A stretch of 64,000 nucleotides of DNA from Onchidella celtica (GCA_963931925.1 OZ007582.1:25614224-25678223); one strand, 5' to 3'. Counted from the first letter of the stretch, positions 35,301 to 47,416 are shown. The notes: a model not told the origin generated them from the letters alone. Numbers and translations: made by a program.

Positions 35301-36548
35301 TAGAAACACATCACTTGTCAGGCATGAGTTTACACAATCTGTTAATCTCTACAAAATTACTGAACAAATTCATTTCTTTTCTCTCAGACAAATGCTCAGG
35401 ATGACATTCCACTAAAGCTGAATCGGTAGGACTAAAAAACATGCACAGCAATTGACATTTCAGAATTTTCTGTTTCATCATTATCTCTCATATGGACACA
35501 AGCACACACACATAGTTCTTGGTCATCAAAGTTAATATTAGATCAAATACAGCAGAAAACCTACATAGAAACTAAGCTGTCCTTTCTCCCTCCTGACTTC
35601 ACACAATATTGCCACAAATTGTTCATAAATATTTAATTATGATTTTGTCCACATCCAGATCTTGAATAATTCTGACGTATTTACAAGTTCCCAACTAAAG
35701 ATAGACTATATCAGAGATGACAGGGCTTCTGATCAAAACTGACCAATCTACATCTGACAGACTTAAATAAATAGATGTATATATAAATAAATATGTGTAT
35801 GGAATAAACAGAATATAATTCGTGACACGAAATCTCACTAGATGTGTGACAAAACTGCATCAATTGTAGATCAGATGTCAGATGACACCCAATGCATGCA
35901 TTACACAGACAAGTACATACATGTATTCTGCTCATTCATGCAACAATAGATGACCAAAAAAGTCTGACCAAACACAGTCAAACTAGTCAGATGACCCCTG
36001 ACATTGACTAGGACATCTCTGGCATTTTTGTGATACACATTCACCCTCCCTTGCCATCATCGACAAACCTGCACTCCTATTGTCTGGCTCAGAGTCAGTC
36101 CAGCCATAATAATATTGGAGCACATTTATGTCGCTCCTGTCTCCACAGCGTGGGCCCCAATGCTCTTTGCAATGAAAGAGTGACAACTCTCATCATCATC
36201 ATGATGGTTCCTCACACAGTCATCTGTGTATGCGGAAGATGGCGCTGTAGTCCAAGCTGGAACCTGCAGAGTTGCGAGCATACAGGGCACTGGATGTTTG
36301 CTGATGTCCATACAAGGCTTAAGGGGGACATTATCGGTCAGTCGGTAGAAATTTCCTGTTAATATACAGATCAATACTTCCGTTGCCAGCAAGATGCAAA
36401 CTACCTTTGAACATAAATCACTCACACTTCTCCATCTCACAAATTCCAGGCACATGTCACTCCTGAATTTCTGACTGGTGACATGAACCACTTCATAACT
36501 GTATATATACATATGTAGTGTGTCTCAAAAGTTCTATCACATCTCTCT
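32400..36548. other. non-coding, with a minisatellite
   Basis: No ORF with a recognised domain. It contains the 28 bp minisatellite at 34783-34952 and a 15-base G run at 35023-35037. A possible splice acceptor before 32519 with an AATAAA at 32694 was considered but is too weak to call. Confidence 0.45.
34783..34952 (+). repeat. 28 bp minisatellite
   Basis: Tandem copies of a unit close to GGATGTATTCTGTGGGTGTG plus TCATAAAT. Two adjacent copies (34876-34930) are nearly identical; outer copies are degenerate and vary in length. Confidence 0.85.
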
Positions 36549-36889
36549 CATCCCAAAATCTAATAACTAAGCCGTTATAGAGATCATACTGAGTAGTGTT
36601 CACTGCTCGTCTACAGTTTACCCTGTAACATGCCACGGCCCCCTAAACAACAGCCAAGTCGGAAGTTTTTGGATCTTGTTAGGAGACCGTAGTCTAATTA
36701 CAAAGCCTTTATAGAGATCATAGTGAGTAGTGTTCACTGCCCGTCTACGGTTTACCCTGTAACATGCCACGGCCCCCTAAACAACAGCCAAGTTGGAAGT
36801 TTGTGTCGGACCCATATTTTCACTTCAAAGCCGTTTTTCTCCAAATCAGCTCTTTCGACATATTGTGGGTTTTCTATGCACACTCACAA
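36549..36889 (-). mobile_element. second, truncated copy of the inverted-repeat element
   Basis: The reverse complement matches 31862-32190: same end (GTGAGTGTGCATAGAAAAC), same internal pair of 134 bp units (offset 36661 to 36795). Homology stops at about 36557, so the other terminal repeat is lost. It is inverted relative to the first copy, 4.2 kb away. Confidence 0.75.
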
Positions 36890-37219
36890 ATTGTAAAAAA
36901 TTCCCTCATTGCGCACTTTGTGCATTCATTAGCGATTTTTTTTTTCCTCACGGAGGTTTGCATGTAGAAGAAGTATGAAAATGGTGTTTGTCTAAAAGTA
37001 CTGATCACAGCTCACTTCACGTTTTTCTTAATTTCAAAGGATATTTAATATTGTAACAAATGCTGACACACTATAAGAGAGATTGTTCTGGGTTTTTAAT
37101 CAGCACAGCACATATTTTCAAAATGGCAAAACTAACTAATTCCGAAGTGAAGTGTTCTCAGTATGGTAAATGCTGGAATGTCACTCTCTGTTTTTGTACA
37201 ACATTTCAGAGTGTGCAAT
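36890..37219. other. non-coding
   Basis: Nothing recognised. It may include the 5' end of the adjacent Tc1/mariner relic, but no terminal repeat was identified. Confidence 0.4.
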
Positions 37220-38095
37220 AGTCTGCCTTACTGTGTCGCCGGACTTGTCCAGTACAGACCTACGAGTAGGACCAGAAGACCAAAGGTGCCTACTCTGAGG
37301 ACAGGCCACATTAGTGTTCACTGCAATGTTCCCAGCATTTCCTGACAAATATGAATACGTCGGAACAGTATGGTGTATCGAAACACAACACTGTCGGGCA
37401 TTTGTGTTTACAAAAAATGGATTAGGCTCCCACAGACCACCGTGTGGATCTACCCTTACAAATGATCATCACAGATATCGCTGAGTGTGGACCGCAGGGA
37501 CACAAAAGAGATATGAGAACACATCTTTTGCACATGAATATCGTTTCGGTCATCACGGTTTTGCTGATGAATCCCATTTTATTCATCACAATGATGGGAG
37601 AGAAAGACTCAGTAAGAAGAGAGAGGTTCCTGCCAACTTGTATCCGCCAAATGTACTGCTTTGGCGGTGTCAGTGTTAGTATTGGGTGGAATCTTGGCTC
37701 ATGACTGTACACCACTGACAATGGTTTACGTAAATCTCAACGGGATACAGGACAATGTCATTGTGATGAAATTCTTCACCCTCATGGAACTTTCAGTACG
37801 ACAATGCCCACTCCCTAAGTGGCTAGAGTTTGTCGGAACTTCCTTCAAAGCCACCAAATCAATATTACTGACTGGCTTTCGTGCTCTCCTGATGGGACAT
37901 CGATGGAATGACCCTGACCGCTGCATTAGGAAAAGCCCGCTCCCTCCCTTCATAAACTCTCCAGGACTTGGAGGCTGCCCCGAATCAGGAATGCTCAGAA
38001 TTCCTCAGAGGGCATTTACCAATCTCATTCACTCAGTGATTAGATGTTGCACTGCTGTGATTCAAGCCGGATGTAACCAAACTCTGACATGAAAT
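37220..38095 (+). pseudogene. Tc1/mariner transposase relic
   Basis: Fragments in several frames follow a Tc1-type transposase. Near 37255-37310 is R-P-T-S-R-T-R-R-P-K-V-P-T-L, the linker before the catalytic domain. Near 37560-37620 is F-A-D-E-S-H-F ... H-H-N-D-G-R-E-R, containing the first catalytic Asp of the DDE domain. Near 37797 is Y-D-N-A-H-S, containing the second Asp. At 38000-38092 is I-P-Q-R-A-F-T-N-L-I-H-S-V-I-R-C-C-T-A-V-I-Q, the usual C terminus. Frameshifts and stops are many. Terminal inverted repeats were not found. Confidence 0.8.
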
Positions 38096-39166
38096 TTCTC
38101 AAGGTTGGTCCCAATAAACTCATCGTTTATGAAAGTTCTGAACCAAATTCTTATTCTACTTCCATCTTCATGTAGAAATGAATGGAAACTGCATATTACA
38201 CAGGCTATATATATGGAAAATTTCACACACTGAGACTCAGTATGAAACAATTTATTTTACTTTAGGTGTGACAGATCTCTTGAGACCCAGTATAATATAT
38301 TATATTAAAATTTAATAAAATTAATGGCAGTTTGTCCTCACAAAAGAAATCATCCAGGTCTGAATTTTATATGTTCACACAGTTCTATCATTCTTTGCCA
38401 CCCATCAGTTGGCACAGGTATACATTCTTCATCCACCCCTAGACGGGTATGATAAGGGGGCTGTTATGGTTATATTGATGAAACTGAGATGGTCAATAAT
38501 TCTAAGAATTATATCCAACTCAGCAGCAGGTGTGTACACTTTACATATGGTCAACACACAGTCCCAGACATTCTGAACTTGCACTAGGTTGCAAAAGAGT
38601 AACTGATAACACTGTTAAAAACTTATCTTTAACTTTGTGCAGCCCTGACATTAAAAATGTCAGTAGCCCAAGAAGCACCGGCATACACAACAAATGACAG
38701 CACATCAAACAATGCAAAAGCTGGTCAAGTGTAAAAATTTGGTCATACCTCACTACTTCGCATTTTTTTTTATGCCCTCTCACTTTTAATGGTGTCTGAA
38801 ACAGGTGCAAGACCATGATAATTTGCATTTTGTACCCCCGGCAATCATAAGGTTTATATTTCAATGTTTGAGTGGATGGCGGCACTCCCCATATAGATGG
38901 AGGCTACAATGTTGCCTGAGGTTTACATTACTGTCCGAGTTACTGCCTTTTCGTATCAGAGATCAGTGTCCATCCAAATAAACAACAGAAGTTTTATCAC
39001 TCCACTAAATCCACAAAAACATATATATATATGCACCTGTATAATCACATGCGAGTGTTCACAGTGAATTAAACATGTGTCCATCCATCCATCATTTCAA
39101 TTTTACTGTTACACGAAAAATCTTTTCCTCAACATCCACAACAAGGATGGAAGAGAATTTTCAATG
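38096..39166. other. non-coding
   Basis: No gene recognised. It directly precedes the target-site duplication of the Gypsy element. Confidence 0.45.
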
Positions 39167-39171
39167 AGAAC
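39167..39171. repeat. target-site duplication, left copy (AGAAC)
   Basis: AGAAC directly precedes the 5' LTR and is repeated directly after the 3' LTR at 43461-43465, as made by the integrase on insertion. Confidence 0.85.
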
Positions 39172-39324
39172 TGTGGTGCGCAGGGGTGCGCAGAGGTGTT
39201 GAACGGAGTCAACCCAAGAAGGACTTCGGGTAATAAACAGAAATAAACGACTCTCGAGATTTACACTGAGCTGGACGGTTTTGAGTTGGTTGTGTATCTG
39301 CCTGTTGTGTCTGTCAAGTGCTAT
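39172..39324 (+). repeat. 5' LTR
   Basis: It starts TGTGGTGCGC and ends GTGCTAT. It contains GGTAATAAACAGAAATAAAC, likely the polyadenylation signals. At 153 bp it is short, as in Mag-type elements. The end is AT rather than the usual CA; the exact edge is fixed by the target duplication. Confidence 0.92.
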
Positions 39325-39326
39325 AG

Positions 39327-39342
39327 TGGTGACCCTGACGTG
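39327..39342 (+). other. primer-binding site
   Basis: TGGTGACCCTGACGTG starts two bases after the 5' LTR and has the form of the tRNA-primer site of Mag-type Gypsy elements. The tRNA species was not determined. Confidence 0.75.
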
Positions 39343-39401
39343 ATCTTTAGATCTAGACAGAATATTCCTATTCTTAATCTTTCAACGACGATTCGTCCAC
39401 G

Positions 39402-40094
39402 ATGTCAATAGAAACAGTAGTACTTAAATTACCAACGTTTTGGACCACTTGTCCTTCAGCGTGGTTCGCTCAAACTGAGGCTCAGTTCGTGCTGCGTGGA
39501 ATCACAACAGACGAAACGAAGTACTACTATGTAGTAGCAGCACTCGACGCTAACACAGCTTCAAGATCTTTATCAATCATATCCTCACCTCCTCCAACCT
39601 GTAAGTACGACACACTTAAATCGTTCCTTACGGATGCTTACGGGTTATCAGAAGCAGAGAAAGCAGACACTTTGCTAAACATTAAAGTACTAGGTGACAG
39701 CAAACCGTCAGAAATAATGGACAGAATGCTAGCTCTTTTGGGAGACCACAAGCCATGCTTCCTTTTCCGCCACCTGTTTCTCAGACTGTTACCTGAATCT
39801 ATTCGTGCTCCACTTGCTAATTCCCCCAATATCACTGACTACCGAGCACTGGCGAAAGAGGCTGATAACCTATTTAACTCTCTGACAACAAACGCGACAA
39901 TCTGCACTGCGGTTCAACCACCTAAACCAACACCAACCGTAGCACATGATGCAGGTTTGTCTGAGATTGACAAGATTTGTTGGTTTCATCGAAAGTTTGG
40001 TTCAAATGCCAGGCGATGTTCCAGCCCGTGTAAATATTTCAGCAACCTCAAGACTAAAAAGAACCAGGGAAACGGGAGAGCGGGCCAGCGGTAG
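39402..40094 (+). CDS. gag: Gypsy gag protein
   Basis: The ATG at 39402 is the first good start after the primer site; the stop is at 40092-40094, giving 230 residues. The N-terminal part (W-F-A-Q-T-E-A-Q-F, then Y-Y-V-V-A-A-L-D) is the capsid-like domain typical of Mag-type gag. The C-terminal end has [18 protein letters not shown] (about 198-215), a Cys/His motif in place of a classic zinc knuckle and usual in this group. The reading frame overlaps pol, which lies in the -1 frame; see the frameshift signal at 40067. Confidence 0.9.
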   Translation: MSIETVVLKLPTFWTTCPSAWFAQTEAQFVLRGITTDETKYYYVVAALDANTASRSLSIISSPPPTCKYDTLKSFLTDAYGLSEAEKADTLLNIKVLGDSKPSEIMDRMLALLGDHKPCFLFRHLFLRLLPESIRAPLANSPNITDYRALAKEADNLFNSLTTNATICTAVQPPKPTPTVAHDAGLSEIDKICWFHRKFGSNARRCSSPCKYFSNLKTKKNQGNGRAGQR

Positions 40095-43000
40095 AAACTT
40101 TACTTGCTGGTCCGCCATGTTCGCCCACTACACCATGTACTAAACAAAACCTGGAGACAAAGGTAACTCAACTATTTGTGACGGACGCACAGTCTAAAAG
40201 ACGCTTCTTGGTGGATACAGGCGCACAAGTCTCTGTAATACCGGCAACATGGGCAGAAAGAACGTCAGGTGCTACAAGAACACCTTTACAAGCCGCCAAC
40301 GGAACCTCCATAGCGACCTATGGTTCACGAATCTTACCTTTGCATTTTGGCAACCGGATTTTCAAAGCACGTCTTATATCAGCTAATGTCAAACGACCTC
40401 TCTTAGGGGCTGATTTTCTCCGTCAGCACAACCTGTTGGTCGACATTCGAGGACGCCGCTTGATAGAAGCAGAATCTTTTGCTCACATTCACTGCACTGT
40501 CAGTTCAGTTTTAGATAACTCTGATCTTGCTCTCATAGAACCCACGAGCAATAAGTTCCGTAAAATTCTCAGTGACTATCCGGAACTGTTACAGCCAACC
40601 TTCTCCACTGCTGAAGTCAAGCACGGGGTGAAACATTTTAACCCAACTAAAGACAGGCCAGTCTTCGCTCGTGCACGTCGTCTAGCACCAGACAAGCTGG
40701 CCTCTGCAAAGAAGGAATTTTTGGAAATGGAAAAGATGGGTATTGTACAGAAATCCAACAGCCCCTGGGCATCCCCACTACACATGGTACCTAAAAGTAA
40801 CGGAGACTCACGTCCTTGCGGCGACTACCGCAGACTGAATGATGCCACAGTTCCTGATTGCTATCCGATACCCCATATTCAAGACTTTTCGGCTCGCCTG
40901 GCTGGAAAAAAATATTTCTCCAAGATTGACCTTGTGAGGGGATATCATCAAATTCCTGTAACTCCCGAAGATATACCTAAAACAGCTGTTATCACGCCTT
41001 TTGGGTTATGGGAATTTTTACGTATGCCATTTGGCCTTAAAAATGCAGCGCAGACGTTTCAACGGCTCATGGACTCTGTGCTCCAAGATTTAGACAGCGC
41101 ATTTGTCTACCTTGATGATATTTTAGTGGCTAGCTCCTCAGCCAAGTCTCACGTAGAGGACCTCAATGCATTTTTCCGGCGACTAAAACACCACGGACTG
41201 GTAATCAAGCTTGAAAAATGTCTCTTTGGAGTGGCATCGCTTGATTTTTTGGGACATCGAGTGTCTGCGTCAGGCTCAGCACCAATGTCGTCTCGTATTG
41301 AGGCAGTAAAGAAGTTACCACAACCAAGAACTGTAAAGGCACTCCAGGAGTACCTTGGGATAATAAACTTTTATCACCGTTTCATTCCAAACATAGCTTT
41401 GATGTTGCGTCCCCTTTATCAAGCTCTGAAAATATCCAAACCACGCCAAGATCTCATTTGGTCCCAGGAAATGAAACAATCCTTCCTTGCCGGTAAACAA
41501 GCATTGGCAGATACAACCATGCTGGTAGATCCATGTACAGATTGTCCATTAGCTTTGACATGTGACGCATCTGATGTGGCCGTCGGCGCAGTCCTTGAGC
41601 AGTACAACCATGGTCGCTGGGAGCCACTTGCCTTTTTTAGTCGCCAGCTACGTAGTCCGGAGATCAAGTACAGTACTTTTGACAGAGAGCTTCTGGGCGC
41701 CCATTTGGCAATACGCCATTTTCGTTATATGCTTGAAGGGAGGCAGTTCACCATCTACACAGACCACAAACCTCTAGTCCACGCAATGTCGAAAACATCT
41801 GAACTATGGTCAGCTCGTCAGCAAAGGCAACTGACTGCTATCTCAGAATTTACCACCAATATTAAGCACATCTCGGGAAAGAAGAATGTGGTTGCCGATG
41901 GCCTTTCTCGCGCTTCCACTTCCACAAACGCGGTCTCGTTAGGCATTGACTTTACAGCTATGGCCAAGGCGCAAATTTTGAGTCCAGACATACAAGCGTA
42001 CTAAACTGCCATCACAAACATGAAAATTGCTACGACAAAGCTGACTGATGAAGGACCAGAGCTTCTCTGCGACATTTCAACTGGTAGAGCCCGCCCTATC
42101 GTTCCTCCAGATTATCGACGCCCGGTGTTCGAGGCTGTCCATAACCTTGCTCACCCAGGAGTTAAGGCTACTGTTAAACTCATTGCAGAGAAATACGTGT
42201 GGCATGGCCTCAGCCGCCAAATTAGCGATTGGGTAAAGGAGTGTCACAATTGCCAGGCATCAAAAATTCAGAAACATACCAAGGCGCCCCTTCAGACATA
42301 TACTGCACCTGACAAAAGATTTTCCCATATCAACATCGATATTGTTGGTCCATCACCCCAGTCATGTGGTTACCGTTACCTCCTAACCATCATTGACCGT
42401 AATACACGATGGCCAGAGGCAATTCCTATGACAAACATTACAGCACCAGAATGTGTTCGGGCTCTCCTTGGAGGCTGGATCTCTCGCTTCGGGGTTCCCG
42501 CGGACATATCGTCGGATCGTGGTTCACAATTCACATCCTCCTTGTGGGCTGAAATTGCGAGACGCCTAGGAGTCAGACTCCATCGGACAACATCATTTCA
42601 CCCCCAAGCCAATGGGATGGTGGAAAGGTTTCATCGCACACTCAAATCAGCTTTGAAGGCACGACTAACAGGGAACAATTGGGCAGAAGAGATACCTTGG
42701 GTACTCCTCGGACTCAGAACAACTCCAAAGGAGGACCTGGGAACTTCTTCGGCAGAACTTGTCTATGGGGAACCGTTGACTATCCCCGGTGAGTTAATTC
42801 TGTCGCAGACTCAGTCTTGGTCTGCATCAGATTTTTTAACAGCTCTCCGAGACAAAAACGGTCTACGTGTACCTAGGCCAGCCATCCACCATAGTAACCC
42901 ATCTACGCACTTACCACCGCTCTTGTTACCATCCAAATATGTCTACATACGCACAGATACAGTGAAAAGTCCATTACAAAGGCCTTACACCGGTCCTTAT

Positions 43001-43276
43001 AAGGTGCTAACTCCTGGAGATAAAACATTTCTCATAGACAGAGGTGGTCGTGCCGAACGCATCTCAGTAGACCGCCTTAAGCCTGCACGAGTGGACTCAT
43101 CAGAACCGGTACAACTTCAGCAGCCGGTGCACAGAGGTCGTCCTCCAGTCTCACAAGAGCCACTACTTAACAAAAGAACTAGAAACAATAATGATCCACC
43201 CACAACTGTATTTGACCACAGACAGCTCACTTCCCGTTCAGGACGACCAGTGCGATCACCTAGGCGCTACCAATAA
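40058..43276 (+). pseudogene. pol: Gypsy pol (protease, RT, RNase H, integrase) with one premature stop
   Basis: The pol frame opens after the stop at 40055-40057 and runs to 42004; after one TAA (42002-42004) it continues in the same frame to 43276. The protease motif D-T-G-A is at 40214-40225. The RT catalytic Y-L-D-D is at 41108-41119. RNase H shows T-C-D-A-S-D near 41558 and T-D-H-K-P-L near 41758. Integrase has the zinc-binding H-H-C-C module near 42140-42255 (C-H-N-C), then the acidic triad around I-D-I-V-G-P, S-D-R-G-S-Q-F and M-V-E-R-F-H. Apart from the stop between RNase H and integrase, no break is seen. Pol has no ATG of its own upstream of the protease and depends on frameshifting from gag. 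Confidence 0.92.
40067..40115 (+). promoter_or_regulatory. -1 ribosomal frameshift signal (gag to pol)
   Basis: The heptamer GGGAAAC (40067-40073) is in the phase X-XXY-YYZ relative to gag, as canonical -1 sites require. Six bases later a 10 bp stem forms: GCGGGCCAGC (40080-40089) with GCTGGTCCGC (40106-40115), with one G-U pair. Gag and pol differ by -1, and the pol frame is open from 40058, so a slip here joins them exactly. Confidence 0.85.
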
Positions 43277-43296
43277 CTCTGTGAGATGTCTGTGCT

Positions 43297-43307
43297 AGGG
43301 GGAGGTG
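43297..43307 (+). other. polypurine tract
   Basis: AGGGGGAGGTG immediately precedes the 3' LTR and would prime plus-strand DNA synthesis. Its position is right; a T interrupts the purines near the end. Confidence 0.7.
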
Positions 43308-43460
43308 TGTGGTGCGCAGGGGTGCGCAGAGGTGTTGAACGGAGTCAACCCAAGAAGGACTTCGGGTAATAAACAGAAATAAACGACTCTCGAGATTTAC
43401 ACTGAGCTGGACGGTTTTGAGTTGGTTGTGTATCTGCCTGTTGTGTCTGTCAAGTGCTAT
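43308..43460 (+). repeat. 3' LTR
   Basis: Identical to the 5' LTR over 153 bp; the right copy of the target duplication AGAAC follows directly at 43461-43465. Confidence 0.92.
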
Positions 43461-43465
43461 AGAAC

Positions 43466-44666
43466 ATCCATATGTCCACCAAATTAAAGTGTGAAGCAGA
43501 TTGGTGGACATGGATCTCTGGTGTGAACAGGCAGGGACAGTGTGTCCAGTCACCATCAACTCCACAATGGATATGGGTAATATAGAACCTGAGACTGGCT
43601 GATCTCCTTGGAGGATGCAATTCTTGCACTCATAAATATAATATCTGATAACTCTTCATCATACACTATGAATAGGATCCTAGGAATAGTTCTCTATCAA
43701 TCAATGGTTTATCATGTAATTTATGCATCACAAATGGACACATGCAGGTCTATGGAGGGATCTGTAGCAGATAACACGTAATATGTCACAACATGAACAA
43801 GACTTCAGTATCTGAAGGGCATGCAAATGGGTGAGAGGAAGAAAGCACAAGAAACATCTCTTTTTATCAATACAAATTGTGTATGGACTAAGCTTTTCCT
43901 GTGACAGGAGTAATCACTGACATAGACTGCTGGAGTGACAGGAACCATACATATAAAAGAATTACTAGAATATAAATTCAAACCTTTCTCCAGACATCAG
44001 TAAGAGCATTTTTTTTAGCGGTATTTTTATCCAGCCAAGTTGTCCCAACATGAAAAAATGTCAAATGACATATGGTACACCGCTCCACCAGCGGTACATG
44101 AAAATGCACCCAAGACTCATGTCTGATATGATAAGATCAACTTTGGATTTCAGCTCAAGCTGATGCAATAACTGCCATTTGCTGCTGCACAAGCTGACAT
44201 GGAACCTATACATGTACTTCCATCTGCTTTGCATATTATGATGTCGCATCTATGGGGCTGGTGCAACTTTCTACATTTACTGCTGTTGGTGAGAGAAAGA
44301 TGCTGCACTGCCACCAGTGAGATCAAATGGACAAAAAGGACAGTCATACACTTTCATTTCTTTTCAACATTGTTGGAGAAAATTTGATATGTGATGCATC
44401 TGGGTGTATTCTATCTGAACTGGAACACAAACCACAGATTTCCGTAGCAAGCTTACTGGTCTTGACAAGATGGATGCCTCAGCCTCAGATCTGACAATGT
44501 GACAACCCAGACTGCCAGCAACCACAGACAGAATTAGCTCAGACAGAGGGTAAACATGTCAGGAAATGTATACAGTCAGTCAGAAATTCTGCCCCCCTCC
44601 CAGTTTACTAACAGCTCTTGACCAGTCTTAAGTCTCCAGTTTTCTTTACCAATCATGGCTGGATGT
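43466..44666. other. non-coding
   Basis: No gene recognised. A small hairpin (ACCGCT...AGCGGT) lies near 44079-44094. Short ORFs near 44150-44390 look like chance frames. Confidence 0.45.
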
Positions 44667-44670
44667 TTAA

Positions 44671-45375
44671 CCCTTTGTGTACCACCGACCGCTATAGCAG
44701 CCTACATATTTAGCTGTCGGGATTCACAACAGGCCGCTCGGCCTGCAGTGACCCCCGGTGTTTTTATTTTTCGTAGCGCAATCGACAGGAACTTATCATG
44801 TTTACTTCTGTTTCTAACGATAATAGAGTGATTTCCCTTTGTGAAAAGCCCGGATATGGAGCTCTCCTAGATCGGAGAGTATTTTTTCTGAATTTATTTT
44901 GTCGTTTAGAGCAATGAACTTACTAACATAGCAACAATGTCGGACTCCGACGGTGATCGTTCTGATGCTTCAAGCGTTAATTCATGATGAAATTGATGTT
45001 GAAATGACAGATGTAATTGTTGATAATGATGGAGATGGGAACATTGATGAGTTTGTGCCACCCAACCTCGACAACTGGTTGCTTCAATGTGCCTGCTTCT
45101 CAAAGCAAAAATCCATTGCAGCCTGGGTCTAACGCTCTGACTATTTCAAGAATAAAAATCAGATAAATTTCAGAATGATACATGTCTCCAGATTTGTTAC
45201 ATTAACAGTTTCTGTTTCATTTTCCTCCATGAAAATATATACTTTGTGTGGTTTATTTCAAGAAAGGTATTTTATGTAATTTTTTTGTGTGAACACACCT
45301 AATATTTGGAACGTTTGCTCAGGGGGAGGGGTATTTTGAACTACCAACATGGTCAGGCGGGTGGTACACAAAGGG
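44671..45375 (+). mobile_element. piggyBac-like element, internally deleted
   Basis: TTAA flanks both sides (44667-44670 and 45376-45379). The terminal inverted repeats are perfect over 16 bp: CCCTTTGTGTACCACC. Inside, at 44937, an ORF begins M-S-D-S-D-G-D-R-S-D-A-S-S and is followed, after a frame change, by acidic residues (D-G-D-G-N-I-D-E-F) to about 45132. That resembles the acidic N terminus of piggyBac transposases. The catalytic core is deleted, so this is a non-autonomous derivative. Confidence 0.85.
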
Positions 45376-45379
45376 TTAA

Positions 45380-47408
45380 AAGTCATTAGGAATATAAGAA
45401 TAAACAAACTTTCCTCTAAAGAGGTCTGCCACTGATAACAACTAAAGTCTGTTGTTAAACAATATATTACAAAGTGCTGTCACTCTTGGCTGCACTTAGA
45501 TCTGATGGCCAGCGACAAAATGGGGCATGTCTAAAATTATAACATAAAGAACACATAAATGAAAAAAGTACAAACATGAGTAGATGACAAAGAGGATCAG
45601 GTCATAAAAGATATTTCTGCCACTTGTCACAGCATCAAACACATCATTAGTTGTAGGCAAACAATGTCAGGTATAAATAGCTTCTAACATGTCAGATATA
45701 AATAGGTGTATAATGTCACACAAACACACACAACTATAAACAGTACCACTGGTAAAAAGTATGGCTTTCTTTTTTTTTTTTTCCTTTTTTTTTTGTTCAT
45801 TTTTCACTCTTTGTACACAATCCAGAAACACACGGAAATAACATGTTACAGAATTATTGTTATCTAGTGAAAGTCATCACAGAAATCTGTGATGGTCAAT
45901 GACAAGTAAAATATCAATTTTTTTTTCCAGTAGAAAGTCAGCGTACATGCATGTATCTGATATATAAAATCTGCCAGGTGTTGGATGTAAACATCTCTAT
46001 AGACTTATCATTAGGTTGTCATTTACATATCATACAGTTCTATGGCAGGGAGTGGGTGAGAGGGAAAAAAACAGTGAGGTGAGGTGATGAATGCAACTGG
46101 GTGCAAATAGCAATTCTGGGATCAGGTGCTTTATAATTGTGACTAAAACTGAGTCCTGTCATTTTCATTACTCATCCCCACATGTCCATGTCTCATATAA
46201 CAGTCTTGACCATCACAACTGAGATAGATCCTCAATATTTCAAACAATTGTTAAAATTCTCCCCCATTTCTGACCTGATGTTCTGTCTGTGACAGCCACT
46301 ATCACTGACCTTGTCAGACTGACAGATATCAATAATGTGGAATCAGCCCCCCCTTTCCACCCTCACCCACCCCCAATCATCATGAAAGTGATCAAATTTT
46401 TGAGTTACTTGATACACAGTTACAAAAAAAACAACAAAAAAACTCCCCAAACTTTGATAAATTTTTTGTGAACGCAGTCCAACCAGTTCTACATTGTAAT
46501 TTGTATGATATGTTCAAAATCAATCATAACTCTTGGGTAGATCAATTTTAAGTACAGTCTGTTAAATACATAATGTAAACTTTTACAAATGCATTATGGA
46601 GGGAAGCAAATAACAATAAAAAATATATGTATATTGCTTTATAATCAAATCATCTGATAATAAAACATGTTAAAACTTGATAAAACATTTCACTGTAATA
46701 CACAGCAAGGTTAGAATACACAAATAAAACGTACAGAAACAAAATAAACCAACCAGTTGTTAAATCCATCAAGTACGTAGTGTGTGCCTGAACAATGACA
46801 GTTGTCTACAGACCAATAAAAGTACAAGATGCTTAAATACTCCCTTAGCCGATTGGTTATCTCAGCCCTAGAGCCCACACCACAACTGCCCTGGGCTACA
46901 TAGAGAAGGCAAGACAAACATAACATTGGCTGAACCACCAGCTTTTAGTGACCCCGACACCAGACAACTCCAACATACCCACTTGCTGACAGAAAGGCAA
47001 CTAAAACATCACTTACACATTTGACCACACACTTAAGTATGCGATCAGACAGCTGCATGGGATGAATACTAAAATAGACAATTTTCATAATTTCATCATC
47101 AGTAAACCCTCTGCCTACTCTGTAATCATTTTTTATCATATTTACAATAAAAATAGTGATTATGCTAACAGGCTCCAGACACGGAATTATGCAAAATTTG
47201 TGTTCACATTCTCATGGTCAAGAGATGCTGCACCAAAACACTGCATGTGTTAAACCAGTTTTCAAAGCGAATGAACTTGTGATTTTCCATTACTGCCACT
47301 CGGCATCCCTTTTCCGCCAGTGTTCGTTTTCCCAAATTTTAAACTTGATATCAGTTTATTTAAGATACCAATCTAAAAATGAAATACCCAACTGATTATA
47401 AAAACTCG
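45380..47408. other. non-coding
   Basis: No gene recognised. AT-rich, with T-rich runs near 45770-45795. Confidence 0.45.
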
Positions 47409-47416
47409 GGGACAGT

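Larger units (their letters stand above)
39172..43460 (+). mobile_element. complete Ty3/Gypsy (Mag-type) LTR retrotransposon
   Basis: Two 153 bp LTRs (39172-39324 and 43308-43460) are identical over their full length as I read them. The target duplication AGAAC is present on both sides (39167-39171 and 43461-43465). Next to the 5' LTR is a primer-binding site, TGGTGACCCTGACGTG; before the 3' LTR is a purine tract. Gag and pol follow in the order protease, RT, RNase H, integrase. There is no envelope-like ORF. Identical LTRs mean a recent insertion, but one in-frame stop in pol (42002-42004) should block the integrase, so this copy probably cannot move by itself. Confidence 0.95.
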
